Both the position numbers and the translations under genes were made by a program. From assembly GCF_013337045.2 (NCBI RefSeq), contig NZ_CP118260.1, forward strand, positions 124,001-188,000: DNA of 64,000 bases, written 5' to 3'. Below, in pieces: positions 36,701 through 47,687 of this stretch (the first letter of the stretch is position 1; each line of letters begins with the position of its first letter). Source of the DNA: Agrobacterium vitis (lineage in GTDB: Bacteria > Pseudomonadota > Alphaproteobacteria > Rhizobiales > Rhizobiaceae). Below the pieces are notes generated by a model that was given only the letters and a program-made list of their open reading frames with translations, had not been told where the DNA came from and searched no databases.

Positions 36701-36900
36701 CAACCTCACGCCTGGCATTTGTCGGCAGCCAGAGCTACGTTGTGTCCGGTACACCTCTGACCAAGGATGCGGCCGTTGTCGAACTCGGCCTCGATGTCGG
36801 GCTCAGCGATACCGCCACGATCGGCATTGGCTATTCCGGTGAATTCGGTAGTAATGAAACCTCAAACAGCATCAATGCAAAGCTGGATGTCCGTTTCTGA
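33760..36900 (+). CDS. Autotransporter (type Va) with beta-helical passenger and outer-membrane barrel
   Basis: A 1046-residue secreted surface protein. The ATG at 33760 follows a weak GGGGCGA; in-frame TTG 33727 and ATG 33733 are alternatives. A long signal peptide of about 51 residues has a charged N-region and a late hydrophobic core (LVFPSITVTAVVSCSGVSLA). The passenger has repeated short strand motifs (GYRVGSSGTVTVSGPGSSW, GNGSTLTADRISNSGTVLVG) as in pertactin-like beta-helices. A Gly-Thr-Pro-Asn-Pro repeat linker lies at about residues 620-665 (35616-35756). The last 270 or so residues form the autotransporter barrel, starting near FTAWGQGFGTWNSIDGNGNA and ending in LDVRF with the C-terminal Phe needed for assembly. 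No protease motif is seen; adhesion is a likely role. It overlaps the IalB-like gene. Confidence 0.93.
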   Translation: MIKISSKNFGGTLLKHKNIFPGIVKYISKSLVFPSITVTAVVSCSGVSLAQDVVLDSGNTTWTSDTLVDGDLYVGYNNKDIGLTIANGAKVYSTNGYIGYRVGSSGTVTVSGPGSSWIIPRVNYVLANNITVNQNGTLNIENGGNVDAKYFTFASTSQLNVTGNGSTLTADRISNSGTVLVGNGGSINAIDAQFDGLPADGTDNSLATFVVRGAGSKVTSTGTLTVGANASIEDGGAIVAQDVGIGTSGSFQNFVVTGAQSRMDVNGTLTVNGGYAPNSNISIADSANLNVKNGITMATGGHLTIGGKIDLGNLALGGEPKGQAAAAAGYINPDAVISFGSSERAYLNFNHTQTGYVFANALTGDGNIKSMSGETILTGDLSKFEATDNLGGIIVDGGSTLVLASNLGTGVTNYDNVFAWQTNIDVKNGTFNVKADTGAIRKNFLGSEYFSSNIDVWGDRNAGSAFGRLIGSGAVGNVTLEKGALISPGNSDNAIGTFTVNGNLSFGEGSAYDVDIAGNGASDKIVVQTLKAWSGTDAQNNPTYVDSAGKTSIANNVSVQVTALDAATSYQNGQTYTILSSAGGIQGQFAQAISKSAFLDVALAQTSNQVDLTIAVKDTGTPNPGTPNPGNPDPGTPNPGTPNPGNPDPGTPNPGTPNPGTPSPGLFDSVAVTGNQRNVARALNTLQQSGQSLALYNSLLPLSAEEAQHAFEALSGEVHASAMNTLVTSSTLLRNSVNDRMRASFSSVASRPTPVMAYADGDDRFGTANKDIPLFTAWGQGFGTWNSIDGNGNAADLSSSTGGFVAGLDVPVSADWRLGAVGGYSRSSFDANDRSSFGHSDNYHLGMYAGAQYGELSFRSGLTYTWHQVSTNRSVAFSGFNDHLKADYDAGSFQAFGELGYRIDVSTVAFEPFANLTHVNVQRDGFNERGGIAALSSPSDSLDTTLTTLGLRASSDFMLGGYIAKARGMLGWQHAFGDTDPTSRLAFVGSQSYVVSGTPLTKDAAVVELGLDVGLSDTATIGIGYSGEFGSNETSNSINAKLDVRF
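35616..35756 (+). repeat. Pro-rich coding repeat in the autotransporter linker
   Basis: About nine tandem copies of a 15-base unit encode variants of P-N-P-G-T/N (GTPNPGTPNPGNPDPG...). The unit could expand or contract by slippage and so vary the length of the spacer between passenger and barrel. Confidence 0.8.
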
Positions 36901-37427
36901 TGAAGATCGCCAAAATTGTTGCGATCATGGTGGCCGCGAATCTTGCGTCCACCGTCGCTTTTTCACAAGACGGCAATGGTCGCCCCAATGCTCCGTCTTC
37001 CCTTTCCGAAACCTATGAGGACTGGACGGTTGCCTGCGCAAAGCGCAACGAAAGCCGCGTCTGCTCGACGTTTCAACGACAGGTGCAGCAAAACGGGCAG
37101 CAGGTTCTTGGCATCGAACTCACGCCTGCTGCCGATAAGAGCATAAAGGGTTCGCTCGTTCTGCCTTTTGGGTTGGACCTGGATAAGGGAGTCGCATTTG
37201 CGATAGACGATACACCGCCTGGAAAGTCCTCGCGGTTTTCGACATGCCTTCCCTCCGGCTGCCTTGTATCCCTGACCTTTACGGATAAGGGGGCTAACGC
37301 ATTGAAAAGTGGTAAATCGTTAAAACTCATTGCTTACGCTTATGGTGCAGGTACAGAGGTTCCATTCACGATTTCCTTGAAAGGTCTGGCAAGCGGGCTC
37401 GACAGGATCGCCGTCCTGTCGAAGTGA
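36900..37427 (+). CDS. Invasion-associated locus B (IalB) family protein
   Basis: A 175-residue exported protein. Signal peptide about 1-22 (KIVAIMVAANLASTVAFSQ). The mature part shows the IalB pattern: EDWTVACAKRNESRVCSTFQ, LPFGLDLDKGVAFAID, FSTCLPSGCLVSLTF, with paired cysteines likely forming disulfides. The ATG shares its A with the autotransporter stop (TGATG), so the two are translationally coupled. In rhizobia and brucellae such proteins are periplasmic with poorly defined roles. Coupling suggests that it assists autotransporter passage or folding in the periplasm (inference). Confidence 0.88.
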   Translation: MKIAKIVAIMVAANLASTVAFSQDGNGRPNAPSSLSETYEDWTVACAKRNESRVCSTFQRQVQQNGQQVLGIELTPAADKSIKGSLVLPFGLDLDKGVAFAIDDTPPGKSSRFSTCLPSGCLVSLTFTDKGANALKSGKSLKLIAYAYGAGTEVPFTISLKGLASGLDRIAVLSK

Positions 37428-37594
37428 AGGTGTCGCATATGACACAAAGGTCACGCCTGGCTGTTTTCATCCGGCAGAAGTGGACATTCAGCGAGACGCG
37501 TTGTGTAATGCGAAGAGTCATTGAAAAGGACACTTCGTATTCCCTTTGCAAATATCCCAAGTGCCTGATGCATTTGAGATATCTGCAATGCCTT

Positions 37595-37627
37595 TAAGGC
37601 GAGGATGCGCAGGCATCTTCAAGCCTT
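37595..37627. repeat. GAGGATGC-family hairpin
   Basis: AAGGCGAGGATGC pairs imperfectly with GCATCTTCAAGCCTT around a short loop. It lies between the IalB-like gene and the response-regulator gene and matches the hairpin cores at 32286, 43337 and 57802. Confidence 0.6.
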
Positions 37628-37662
37628 GGTGTTAATGGAGATGAAGCGGATCATAAATTTAT

Positions 37663-38325
37663 ATGACTGACGAATTCATTATTATCGCTGATGATCACCC
37701 GATATTCCGGGAGGGCATTTTCGCTTTGGTTCGGCAGCTTTTGCCGAATTCAAAAATTGCGTCCACCGACACGCTCGAAGCCGCTCTTGAAATTGCAAGA
37801 GCCAATCCTGTCCCGCCCAGCATGTTCATCCTGGACCTGTTTTTTGAGGGAAACAACATCGTATCGAATTTGCGCGCGCTTCGCGAAGAATTTCGCCTGG
37901 CGTCGATCGTCGTGGTCACCATGGCCAGCGATAAAGCTTTGGTCGATACCGTCATGAATGCCGGGATCAACGGGTTCATCAATAAAGCAGCCCTGCCGGA
38001 TGAGATAAAGGAAATCCTGCGGGCGGTTCGCGAAGGTGACGTCGTTGTCCAGGTACCGGTATCGGCGAATGCCATTGCCAGTTATGTCGGCCCGACGCTA
38101 AGCCAGCGCCAGCTCGACGTTTTGCAACTCCTTGCCGAGGGCCGGACCAATAAGGAGATCGCCATCATTCTTGGTATTTCTCCTTTCACGGTTCGCATCC
38201 ATGTCTCGGCTATTTTCCGCTCACTTGGCGTGGCGACCCGCGCCGGAGCCGTGACCAAGGGGATTGCCATGGGATTGGTGCCGACCTCTCCTGGCTCATC
38301 GGAGCGGAGCTCCGATTCCCGGTAG
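37663..38325 (+). CDS. LuxR-family (NarL-type) response regulator
   Basis: A 220-residue protein. Receiver domain about 1-125: the acidic pair in IIIADDHPIF, the presumed phospho-acceptor Asp in MFILDLFFEG, Thr in VVVTMASDK and Lys in GFINKAALP. LuxR-type HTH about 145-205: LSQRQLDVLQLLAEGRTNKE then IAIILGISPFTVRIHVSAIF. Its 3' end overlaps the hybrid kinase gene on the other strand by 30 bases. Likely partner: that kinase. Likely targets: the adjacent autotransporter/IalB operon (inference). Confidence 0.93.
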   Translation: MTDEFIIIADDHPIFREGIFALVRQLLPNSKIASTDTLEAALEIARANPVPPSMFILDLFFEGNNIVSNLRALREEFRLASIVVVTMASDKALVDTVMNAGINGFINKAALPDEIKEILRAVREGDVVVQVPVSANAIASYVGPTLSQRQLDVLQLLAEGRTNKEIAIILGISPFTVRIHVSAIFRSLGVATRAGAVTKGIAMGLVPTSPGSSERSSDSR

Positions 38326-39948
38326 CAGGATTGCCGAGCGAAGCTCGGCGGGGCGAACCGGCTTCGAGAGGATCGGTATGTCACTGTCGGCGATATCCTC
38401 GATCACTCTTGAGGGAGCGTGTCCCGTCATCACCACCGCCGGGACTTTCCAACCGGCAAGCTGGCGAACCTTGGCGATACATTCCGTGCCTGTCATGCGT
38501 CCGCCGAGATCAAAATCCGTTATCAGCAGATCGCAATGGTGCAGCTGGGAGGGTATCGCTGTTTCTGCCTGAACCGTACAGCCCCATTTGCGTAGTAGGC
38601 TGGCTGTGGCAAGCAGCACAGCCTCATCGTCTTCAACAAGCAGCACGCGCAGGCCATGAGCCGGATTGGCAACGGGCGGGGCTATCTGCTCCGCGCTCAA
38701 AACCTTCATGGGGACGGCAATCTTCAATCCCGATACGGAGAGCGCCGTTCCCGCTCCGACGACCGACCGCAATGAGACCTGCAACCCCATGAGGGTGCCG
38801 AGGCGCTTGACGATTGCCAAGCCCAGACCGACCCCGTCGACATCCTTGTCACCCCGCTCACGGACCTGATAAAACTCGTCGAATATGCGAAGATGATGCT
38901 CTGGCGCAATGCCTGGGCCTTGGTCATAGACCTGAATGGTCAGGCCGCCGCCCCTGCGGCGGCAGCCGATCACGATTTTACGGCCCCCGGCATATTTAAT
39001 CGCGTTGCTCAGGATATTTTGCAGAATCGTATTCAGCAGAGACCGATCAACCGCAACAAAATGCGTGCAATTGACGAGCCGTAGCTGTGATCCGGCTTTC
39101 TGTGCGGCCTCCATATTCTGATCGACAACCTCATTGAGGATATCGGCAATCGCTACCGTTTCCATCTGCGGAATCAGTTTGCCGCTGTCCAGGGTGGAAA
39201 TATCGAGCAAGGATTTGAAGAGCCGTGACACGCTTTGCAGTGAGCGATCGATATTGTCGACCATGGCCAGTTCGTCCGGTTTCAGCCCCGCGTCGCGCAA
39301 GCATGCCGTAAACAGGCTGATGGCGTGGATAGGTTGGCGAAGGTCATGGCTGGCATGGGCAAGAAACCGCGATTTCGACAGGTTTGCTTCCTGCTCGGCG
39401 GCATAGGCACTTTGCAGCCGAAGCAAGAATGCCAAGGTGTAGGATGGGGCCAGAATTGCCATCATTATGAATGTCAGCACGACATAAGGATTTTGTTGCC
39501 AGTAGACATTGAAATAGGTGGCGATTGCGAAAGAGCTCAACGCCAATGCCGTGGCCGGAAGTAAATGCTTGGGGCCGAAACGTAAGCCGCTGACAACCGT
39601 ATGCCAGACGACAAGTGCTGCAATCGGAAAGAGTGGCGCCCCGCCGACGGACATCGCAAATGTCGTGAACGTATAGTCGAGCAGCGTAACCATGGTACGC
39701 CGCAGCATGTTGACACCTGGCCGCAGAACGATCCACAGGAGCAGCAGGAAGGAATAGGGGATGTAGATCGCAAACAGCCAATAGAAACTTTGTCCTTCTG
39801 GAGGCGTTGCACCATTTGCAACCAGCGGCATGACATAGGCGGCGGTTATGAAAATAACCGCAATGCGCATGATCGCCTGTGCCCGCTCGGTATCGAATGA
39901 GGCATCGTTGCGCATGCCGAAAAGCCGAATAAAACCGTTGGATTTCAA
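38296..39948 (-). CDS. Hybrid sensor histidine kinase (membrane, with C-terminal receiver)
   Basis: A 550-residue protein. About six membrane helices span residues 26-178 without a large periplasmic domain, so the stimulus is probably sensed in or near the membrane. The HisKA H-box (FLAHASHDLRQPIHAISLF) puts the phospho-His at 201. The HATPase part shows NAIKYAGG, DQGPGIAPEHH and GVGLGLAIVKRLGTLMGLQV. A receiver follows (LRVLLVEDDEAVLL, phospho-Asp in LLITDFDLGG, SKPVRP). The receiver is attached directly, with no Hpt domain visible, so it may act as a phosphate sink or as part of a relay with the convergent LuxR-type regulator. Confidence 0.92.
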   Translation of the reverse strand: MKSNGFIRLFGMRNDASFDTERAQAIMRIAVIFITAAYVMPLVANGATPPEGQSFYWLFAIYIPYSFLLLLWIVLRPGVNMLRRTMVTLLDYTFTTFAMSVGGAPLFPIAALVVWHTVVSGLRFGPKHLLPATALALSSFAIATYFNVYWQQNPYVVLTFIMMAILAPSYTLAFLLRLQSAYAAEQEANLSKSRFLAHASHDLRQPIHAISLFTACLRDAGLKPDELAMVDNIDRSLQSVSRLFKSLLDISTLDSGKLIPQMETVAIADILNEVVDQNMEAAQKAGSQLRLVNCTHFVAVDRSLLNTILQNILSNAIKYAGGRKIVIGCRRRGGGLTIQVYDQGPGIAPEHHLRIFDEFYQVRERGDKDVDGVGLGLAIVKRLGTLMGLQVSLRSVVGAGTALSVSGLKIAVPMKVLSAEQIAPPVANPAHGLRVLLVEDDEAVLLATASLLRKWGCTVQAETAIPSQLHHCDLLITDFDLGGRMTGTECIAKVRQLAGWKVPAVVMTGHAPSRVIEDIADSDIPILSKPVRPAELRSAILLPGIGAPLR

Positions 39949-40383
39949 ATCATTTTTCCGTTCGATTGACTGTGAAATATCCGCTTTGGTGTCATTCCTT
40001 GCCCAACAGGCATGGCGCCATACCTGTTTAACCCTTTGTGCAATCGGGATTCAATGGCGACGTAACCTGCTGCGTTGCTGTACCGCAGAAGTGTAGCTTA
40101 TTGAGGATGGTGTGCCCGGTTTGCCAGTGCGTCTTCAACCGCTGATGGTCAATCGCGGGTAACTGGAGAAAACTGCTGCGAACACCTGTCCGGCTCAGCA
40201 ATGCGCGTCCACTCGGCGCGGCAGTAAACGGTGCGCTTGGCTTTGAATGTGAGGGGGATGCAAAAGGGGAGGGATGCGATAAGGCACTGCATTTCGCAAA
40301 GGCGGCATTGCCGCGACGTCCGACAGGTCTGCCGGCAATCTGACGGGACGCGGCAGATGCCGCGTCCCGTTCAATGTCATCGA
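39949..40383. other. Intergenic region between two minus-strand genes, with terminator
   Basis: About 435 bases upstream of the kinase and downstream of katG. Short open frames here lack start signals and family resemblance. The only clear signal is the hairpin at 40343-40370. Confidence 0.5.
40343..40370 (-). terminator. Strong hairpin after katG
   Basis: ACGGGACGCGGC and GCCGCGTCCCGT are exact reverse complements with a 4-base loop, 14 bases beyond the katG stop on the minus strand. The 12-bp GC-rich stem is the strongest hairpin in the window. There is no long T run. Confidence 0.75.
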
Positions 40384-43055
<2,672 letters not shown>

Positions 43056-43250
43056 ATGATGAACATGCTGTCACTCCCCGCCATTCTCGGTATCTCACTC
43101 GGCGCTGCTGGTTTTGCAGCCTTCAGCCGAAAGAACAAACCGTGGAGCGCTCTTAAAAGGATCGGCTATTTTATTGTGGTGGCGATCGGAATTTTGCTGG
43201 TCATGCTGGCTTTGAATTTCGGACTCTACTACTCCAATCGCGTTTCCTGA
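43056..43250 (+). CDS. Small hypothetical membrane protein
   Basis: A 64-residue protein with two predicted membrane helices (LPAILGISLGAAGFAAF and YFIVVAIGILLVMLALNFGL) separated by a basic loop (SRKNKPWSALKR). AGAAAG precedes the ATG at a plausible distance. I do not recognise a family. Composition fits a real small membrane protein, but there is no neighbour-based support. Confidence 0.5.
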   Translation: MMNMLSLPAILGISLGAAGFAAFSRKNKPWSALKRIGYFIVVAIGILLVMLALNFGLYYSNRVS

Positions 43251-43290
43251 TCGGGCAAGGCACTGGTAAAGCCGCTATAAAGATGCTGTA

Positions 43291-43326
43291 GGGCCTGTCT
43301 GGTTCAGTATGAACCTGACAGGCGCC
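43291..43326. repeat. Palindromic repeat module shared with the RIME-like mosaics
   Basis: GGGCCTGTCTGGTTCA and TGAACCTGACAGGCGCC form a long imperfect stem around GTA. The core GTCnGGTTCA...TGAACCTGAC is the same as at 12485-12515 and 30902-30938, here without the flanking CCGG module. Confidence 0.7.
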
Positions 43327-43336
43327 TAATCAAATC

Positions 43337-43360
43337 TCGAAGATGCTCACGCATCCTCGA
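43337..43360. repeat. GAGGATGC-family hairpin
   Basis: TCGAAGATGC and GCATCCTCGA pair with one mismatch around TCAC. It sits 28 bases past the end of the YhcH-family gene on the minus strand and may terminate that operon. Confidence 0.6.
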
Positions 43361-43387
43361 CATCATCCGCTTGGATCATCGGAAATA

Positions 43388-43885
<498 letters not shown>

Positions 43886-43955
43886 TTAGGGAATGCGGGT
43901 TGGAGCCGAGATCAGAATACATTTGGCGCTTCTGATCCCGGTGACGGCACTCGCC

Positions 43956-44900
43956 TCAGAGTTTGGCAATCCGCGCACGGAAATGCTCGGTGCCTTCAAC
44001 GATTTTATCCAGCACAGCATCCAGCGCCCAAAAGCGCTCACGAATGTCATAATCAATCACCCGGCAGCGAATGCTGTCGAATGTGCCGATCCGCTGGTGA
44101 TAAAGCTTGGCAAGGGCCGGATAGCCGAGCGCTTCGGAAACAGCCGACAGCACCAGGAAGGTGGCCAGCTCTTTAGCGAGCTGTGGATGTTTTTCACCCT
44201 CACGCCACAGCCAGTTGTAAAGATCGGGATGGAAATTAGTGAAGACGCCGTTGAAGCCTGGCACGCCTGCCTTCATCGCATCCCATGCAATGGCTGCATT
44301 GGCATTGAGGATTTTCAGCGGTGTGCCTTTGGTCAGTTCCAGACGACGCTTGACCGTGTCGAGATCGCAGCTCACATCCTTGAGCATGATAAAACGACCA
44401 GTATGGGCGCAATAGGTCAGCTCTTCATCGCTCAGCAAACGGCGATAGGGGGCTGGGCATTCGTACAAACCAAGCGGCAGCTCTTCTGGCAACACAGATA
44501 GAAGCTTATCCAGCGTTGTCTTGAAGGCAGCCGTGCCTTCTTTTTTGGGGTCGAGATGGTTGGTCACGAGGATCAGCCCATCTGCGCCAACCCGGCTCAT
44601 GGCCAGCAATTCTTCGATCTGCTTGTCCAGATCGTCACTGATATGGCCGGACACAACGACCGGAAGGCGTCCCGCCGTCTTTTCTACCACGAAACGGCCC
44701 AGCGCCACCCGCTCATCGAGCGACAGGAACATCATTTCGCTGGACTGGCATACTGCGAACAAGGCCCCGGAGCCATTGGCGATATACCATTCGATGAGGC
44801 GTTCCAGACCGGGGTAATCGATCTGCCCATCCTCAAGAAACGGCGTGAGCATGACGGGAATAATGCCTTGGATAGATTGAGCTTTGCTGGTCATCATCAA
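43956..44900 (-). CDS. Dihydrodipicolinate synthase family (DapA/NanA-like) aldolase/lyase
   Basis: A 314-residue TIM-barrel class I aldolase. The Schiff-base Lys lies in FIMLKDVSCD, the catalytic Tyr in LGLYECPAPYRR, and the N-terminal GIIPVMLTPFLEDGQIDYPG plus GSGALFAVCQSSEMMFLSLD give the family. The NanA/DapA GTxGE motif is altered to CQSSEM, so it is probably neither a housekeeping DapA nor a classical NanA. A 2-keto-3-deoxy sugar-acid type substrate is likely. Three ATGs in a row occur at the start. It is transcribed with the MFS gene upstream and the YhcH-family gene downstream. Confidence 0.88.
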   Translation of the reverse strand: MMMTSKAQSIQGIIPVMLTPFLEDGQIDYPGLERLIEWYIANGSGALFAVCQSSEMMFLSLDERVALGRFVVEKTAGRLPVVVSGHISDDLDKQIEELLAMSRVGADGLILVTNHLDPKKEGTAAFKTTLDKLLSVLPEELPLGLYECPAPYRRLLSDEELTYCAHTGRFIMLKDVSCDLDTVKRRLELTKGTPLKILNANAAIAWDAMKAGVPGFNGVFTNFHPDLYNWLWREGEKHPQLAKELATFLVLSAVSEALGYPALAKLYHQRIGTFDSIRCRVIDYDIRERFWALDAVLDKIVEGTEHFRARIAKL

Positions 44901-44972
44901 TGTCCGTTATTGAATTTCGAATGCGCTTTCCGGGACCTCCCGGAAAGCTGTCTGTCAGGAAAAGCGTTTGCC

Positions 44973-46286
44973 TTATTTCTGGTCCATCGGTTCGCGAACC
45001 AGGAAGAAGTAGCTGGCAGCACCCACAAAAGCGATGGCAGCCCCGGTGAGCAAGGCCGGCACGAAAGACGAGTATTCGGCAATAAACCCGGTTGCGATCG
45101 GAGCCAGCGAGCCACCCAGGAAGCCGCCGAAATTCTGGAGGGAACCCAGCGATGCCACCCGGTTTTTCGGGGCAACGGCTGTTACCAGCGCCCAGGAGCA
45201 GGCAGAGGCGGCATTTGTGAGGAAGATCACCACGGAAATGCAGAAAATCGCAATGTTATTGTCGGCAACCAGCGCCGCCGGCACGGTAAAGGCGGCCATG
45301 CCGAGCATGGCGATAACCACGGGAATGCGACGGCCACGCACCGGTGATGCCTCTGTTTTCTTAATGATCTTGTCCGAAAGCCAGCCAGCCACGAGGCAAC
45401 CGATAAAGCCGCAGAAGAATGGCACGGAGGCCATGAAACCGGTGCGGGCAAGGCTCATATGCCGTTCATTGACCAGGTAGGATGGCAACCAGCTGAGATA
45501 AACCCAGTTGAGATAGACATTGCCGAAATAGCCGAGGATCATGCCCCAGGTGGCACGATAGGAAAACAGCTGGCCCCAGTCGGCAAGCGTCACCTTCTCC
45601 TGCTTTTCTTCCGTCTCCGAAGAGAGGTACGAGCGTTCCTCTGCGGTCAGCCCTATGTCCTTTGGATCGCGATACAGCAGAAACCAGAGCACAGCCATGA
45701 CAAGGCCAGCGGCACCGGTGATGATGAAGACCCAGCGCCAATCCAGAACGATCAGAAGCTGGGTGAGCAGCAAAGGCGCAATAGCTGTGCCCAATGGCGA
45801 TGCTGAATTGAAGATGCCTGTGGGCACGCCGCGCTTGCTGACCGGAAACCAGTTGCTGACAACCCGGGCAGCCGACGGAAATTGCGGCGCTTCACCAACG
45901 CCCAGACCGATACGGCTCAGGATAAACTGGGTAAAGGACGTGACAAAACCTCCGGCGGCCTGGGCCAGCGACCAGAACACCAGACCGAAACCCAAAAGGC
46001 GACGCGGTCCGAGACGGTCCACCATTGCTCCAACCGGAAGCTGTGCCAGCGCATAGCTCCAGGAAAATGCCGAGAGCAGCAGGCCCATTTCACCGAGGGT
46101 CAAACCCATGTCTTCGGTGATCCGGTGATTGGCAACCGCCAGCGTCCCGCGATCCATGTAATTGATGACGCCAGCCACCACCAGCAGGCAAAGCGAGGTG
46201 ATCTGCATGCGCCGGACACGGGGCGGTGCTTTGGCTTGGGTCGACCCCAGTGGGGCCGAGGGCTCGGAACTGACAATGGTGCTCAT
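44973..46286 (-). CDS. MFS transporter, anion:cation symporter-like
   Basis: A 437-residue inner-membrane transporter with about twelve helices. Motifs typical of the ACS (hexuronate/galactarate/sialate-type) family: GVINYMDRGTLAVANHRITE, LGEMGLLLSAFSWSYALAQL, RIGLGVGEAPQFPSAARVVS and the large central loop (YRDPKDIGLTAEER). It diverges from the LacI gene at 46585 with a perfect operator-like palindrome between. It probably imports the sugar acid handled by the DapA-family enzyme. Confidence 0.92.
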   Translation of the reverse strand: MSTIVSSEPSAPLGSTQAKAPPRVRRMQITSLCLLVVAGVINYMDRGTLAVANHRITEDMGLTLGEMGLLLSAFSWSYALAQLPVGAMVDRLGPRRLLGFGLVFWSLAQAAGGFVTSFTQFILSRIGLGVGEAPQFPSAARVVSNWFPVSKRGVPTGIFNSASPLGTAIAPLLLTQLLIVLDWRWVFIITGAAGLVMAVLWFLLYRDPKDIGLTAEERSYLSSETEEKQEKVTLADWGQLFSYRATWGMILGYFGNVYLNWVYLSWLPSYLVNERHMSLARTGFMASVPFFCGFIGCLVAGWLSDKIIKKTEASPVRGRRIPVVIAMLGMAAFTVPAALVADNNIAIFCISVVIFLTNAASACSWALVTAVAPKNRVASLGSLQNFGGFLGGSLAPIATGFIAEYSSFVPALLTGAAIAFVGAASYFFLVREPMDQK

Positions 46287-46407
46287 GACGTCTCTCCTCC
46301 TTGGATGTCCGTTGCGGTTGGAGTATCCCGCGTCGCCTGTGGATTACCGTGCTGTGGGGATTGAAAGGTGTCCCGCATGGCAATCGCAAGCTCCTCCCCG
46401 CGACTGT

Positions 46408-46423
46408 ATGTAAGCGCTTACAT
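46408..46423. promoter_or_regulatory. 16-bp perfect palindrome, candidate LacI/GalR operator
   Basis: ATGTAAGCGCTTACAT is fully self-complementary with the central CG typical of LacI-family operators (TGTAAGCGCTTACA). It lies between the divergent MFS and LacI genes, 122 bases from the former and 162 from the latter. Self-regulation of both is the likely function. Confidence 0.85.
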
Positions 46424-46584
46424 GAGATTATTTCAAAAATCTGTCAACGGTCTTTTTCTTTCAAAAAATCAATGTGTGACTTTAAATCGGTTTGTATCGA
46501 GCCAACTTGATAAGGGGCGCCATTTCAGACTGGCGATTTTCGAGCTAACGAAGACATACGACAACTTGCGCAAGCGGAGACGCA

Positions 46585-47661
46585 ATGACAGAAACGCCTG
46601 ATCGGCCCACAACCCCTCTGAAACGCACCCGTGAAGGCAGCGGCAGGGCAAGGCTGGAGGAGGTTGCGCGCAGGGCTTGCGTTTCGACAGCCACTGTTTC
46701 TCGTGCTTTCAACACGCCCGAAAGGGTTTCTCCTGAAACACGCGAGCGCATTTTCTCGACCGCCAAGGCCCTGGGTTGGGTTCCAAATGCTGCGGGCCGG
46801 GCGTTGGCATCGAACCGCACCCATATTGCCGGTGTCATCATCCCAACGCTGGATAATGAAATCTTCTCCCATCAGGTCGGTGCAATGCAGCGGGTGTTTG
46901 CCGAACACGGATTGAACCTTCTCATCGCCTGTTCGAATTACGATCCTGAACTGGGTTTCCAACAGGCAAAAGCCATGATCGAGCGCGGCGTGGAGGCACT
47001 GGCGCTGGCGGGCGAATCCCATCCTCAGGCGCTCTACGACAATCTGGACAATCTCGGCATTCCCTATGTGCTGACCTATGCCTATCGACAGGGCGCCTCG
47101 CATGCCATGGTGGGCTTCGACAATGCCGCAGCCTTTGCCCGGATGACCGATTATCTGATAGGCCTTGGCCATCGACGTATCGCTGTCGTCATGCAGCCCA
47201 AGGACAATAATGACCGCGTGGTCGCGCGCCTCAGCGGTATCACAACCGCCCTTAGCGCAGCAGGATTGGAACTTTCGCCCGATCATTTGATCAGTGACAA
47301 GGCCAGTCTGGATTTTGGCATCGAAAGCGCCAAGCGGCTCGCGCAAGAGCCAACGGACATAAGTCCGACTGCGATCATTTGCGGAAATGATACTCTGGCA
47401 CTCGGCGTGCTGATGGGTTTGGCACAGATGGGAGCAAGCGTTCCGGGCGATTTTTCGGTGACGGGTTTCGACGATCTGGAACTCTCGTCTCGATTGTCTC
47501 CGGCACTCACCACGATGTCTGTCGATAACAAGGAAATCGGACGCATTGCCGCAGAACAACTCGTTCTGTGTCTTGGAGGCGAGATAACCTCGCCTCAATC
47601 CCGGGAAATATCGGTCAGCTTGCATATCCGGGAAAGTACAGCGGCCCCGCCAACGAGATAG
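46585..47661 (+). CDS. LacI-family transcriptional regulator
   Basis: A 358-residue regulator with a somewhat long N-terminal extension before the HTH (RLEEVARRACVSTATVSRAF, about residues 20-39; hinge NAAGRALASNRTH). The effector domain shows HIAGVIIPTLDNEIFSHQVG, VGFDNAAAFARMTDYLIGLG and DFSVTGFDDLELSSRLSPAL. It diverges from the MFS/DapA/YhcH operon, with the palindrome at 46408 as probable operator. Most similar in type to GntR/LacI regulators of sugar-acid genes. Confidence 0.92.
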   Translation: MTETPDRPTTPLKRTREGSGRARLEEVARRACVSTATVSRAFNTPERVSPETRERIFSTAKALGWVPNAAGRALASNRTHIAGVIIPTLDNEIFSHQVGAMQRVFAEHGLNLLIACSNYDPELGFQQAKAMIERGVEALALAGESHPQALYDNLDNLGIPYVLTYAYRQGASHAMVGFDNAAAFARMTDYLIGLGHRRIAVVMQPKDNNDRVVARLSGITTALSAAGLELSPDHLISDKASLDFGIESAKRLAQEPTDISPTAIICGNDTLALGVLMGLAQMGASVPGDFSVTGFDDLELSSRLSPALTTMSVDNKEIGRIAAEQLVLCLGGEITSPQSREISVSLHIRESTAAPPTR

Positions 47662-47673
47662 ACTGTATCAGGG

Positions 47674-47687
47674 TGGACTTGTAACGG
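47674..47687 (+). repeat. IS3-type end sequence at the left edge of the accessory island
   Basis: TGGACTTGTAACGG here is the exact reverse complement of CCGTTACAAGTCCA at 57769-57782, which is the outer end of the minus-strand IS3-type element. The left copy abuts the IS6-family inverted repeat with a two-base overlap. It may be the far end of the same or a sister IS3 copy whose interior was removed. Confidence 0.5.
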
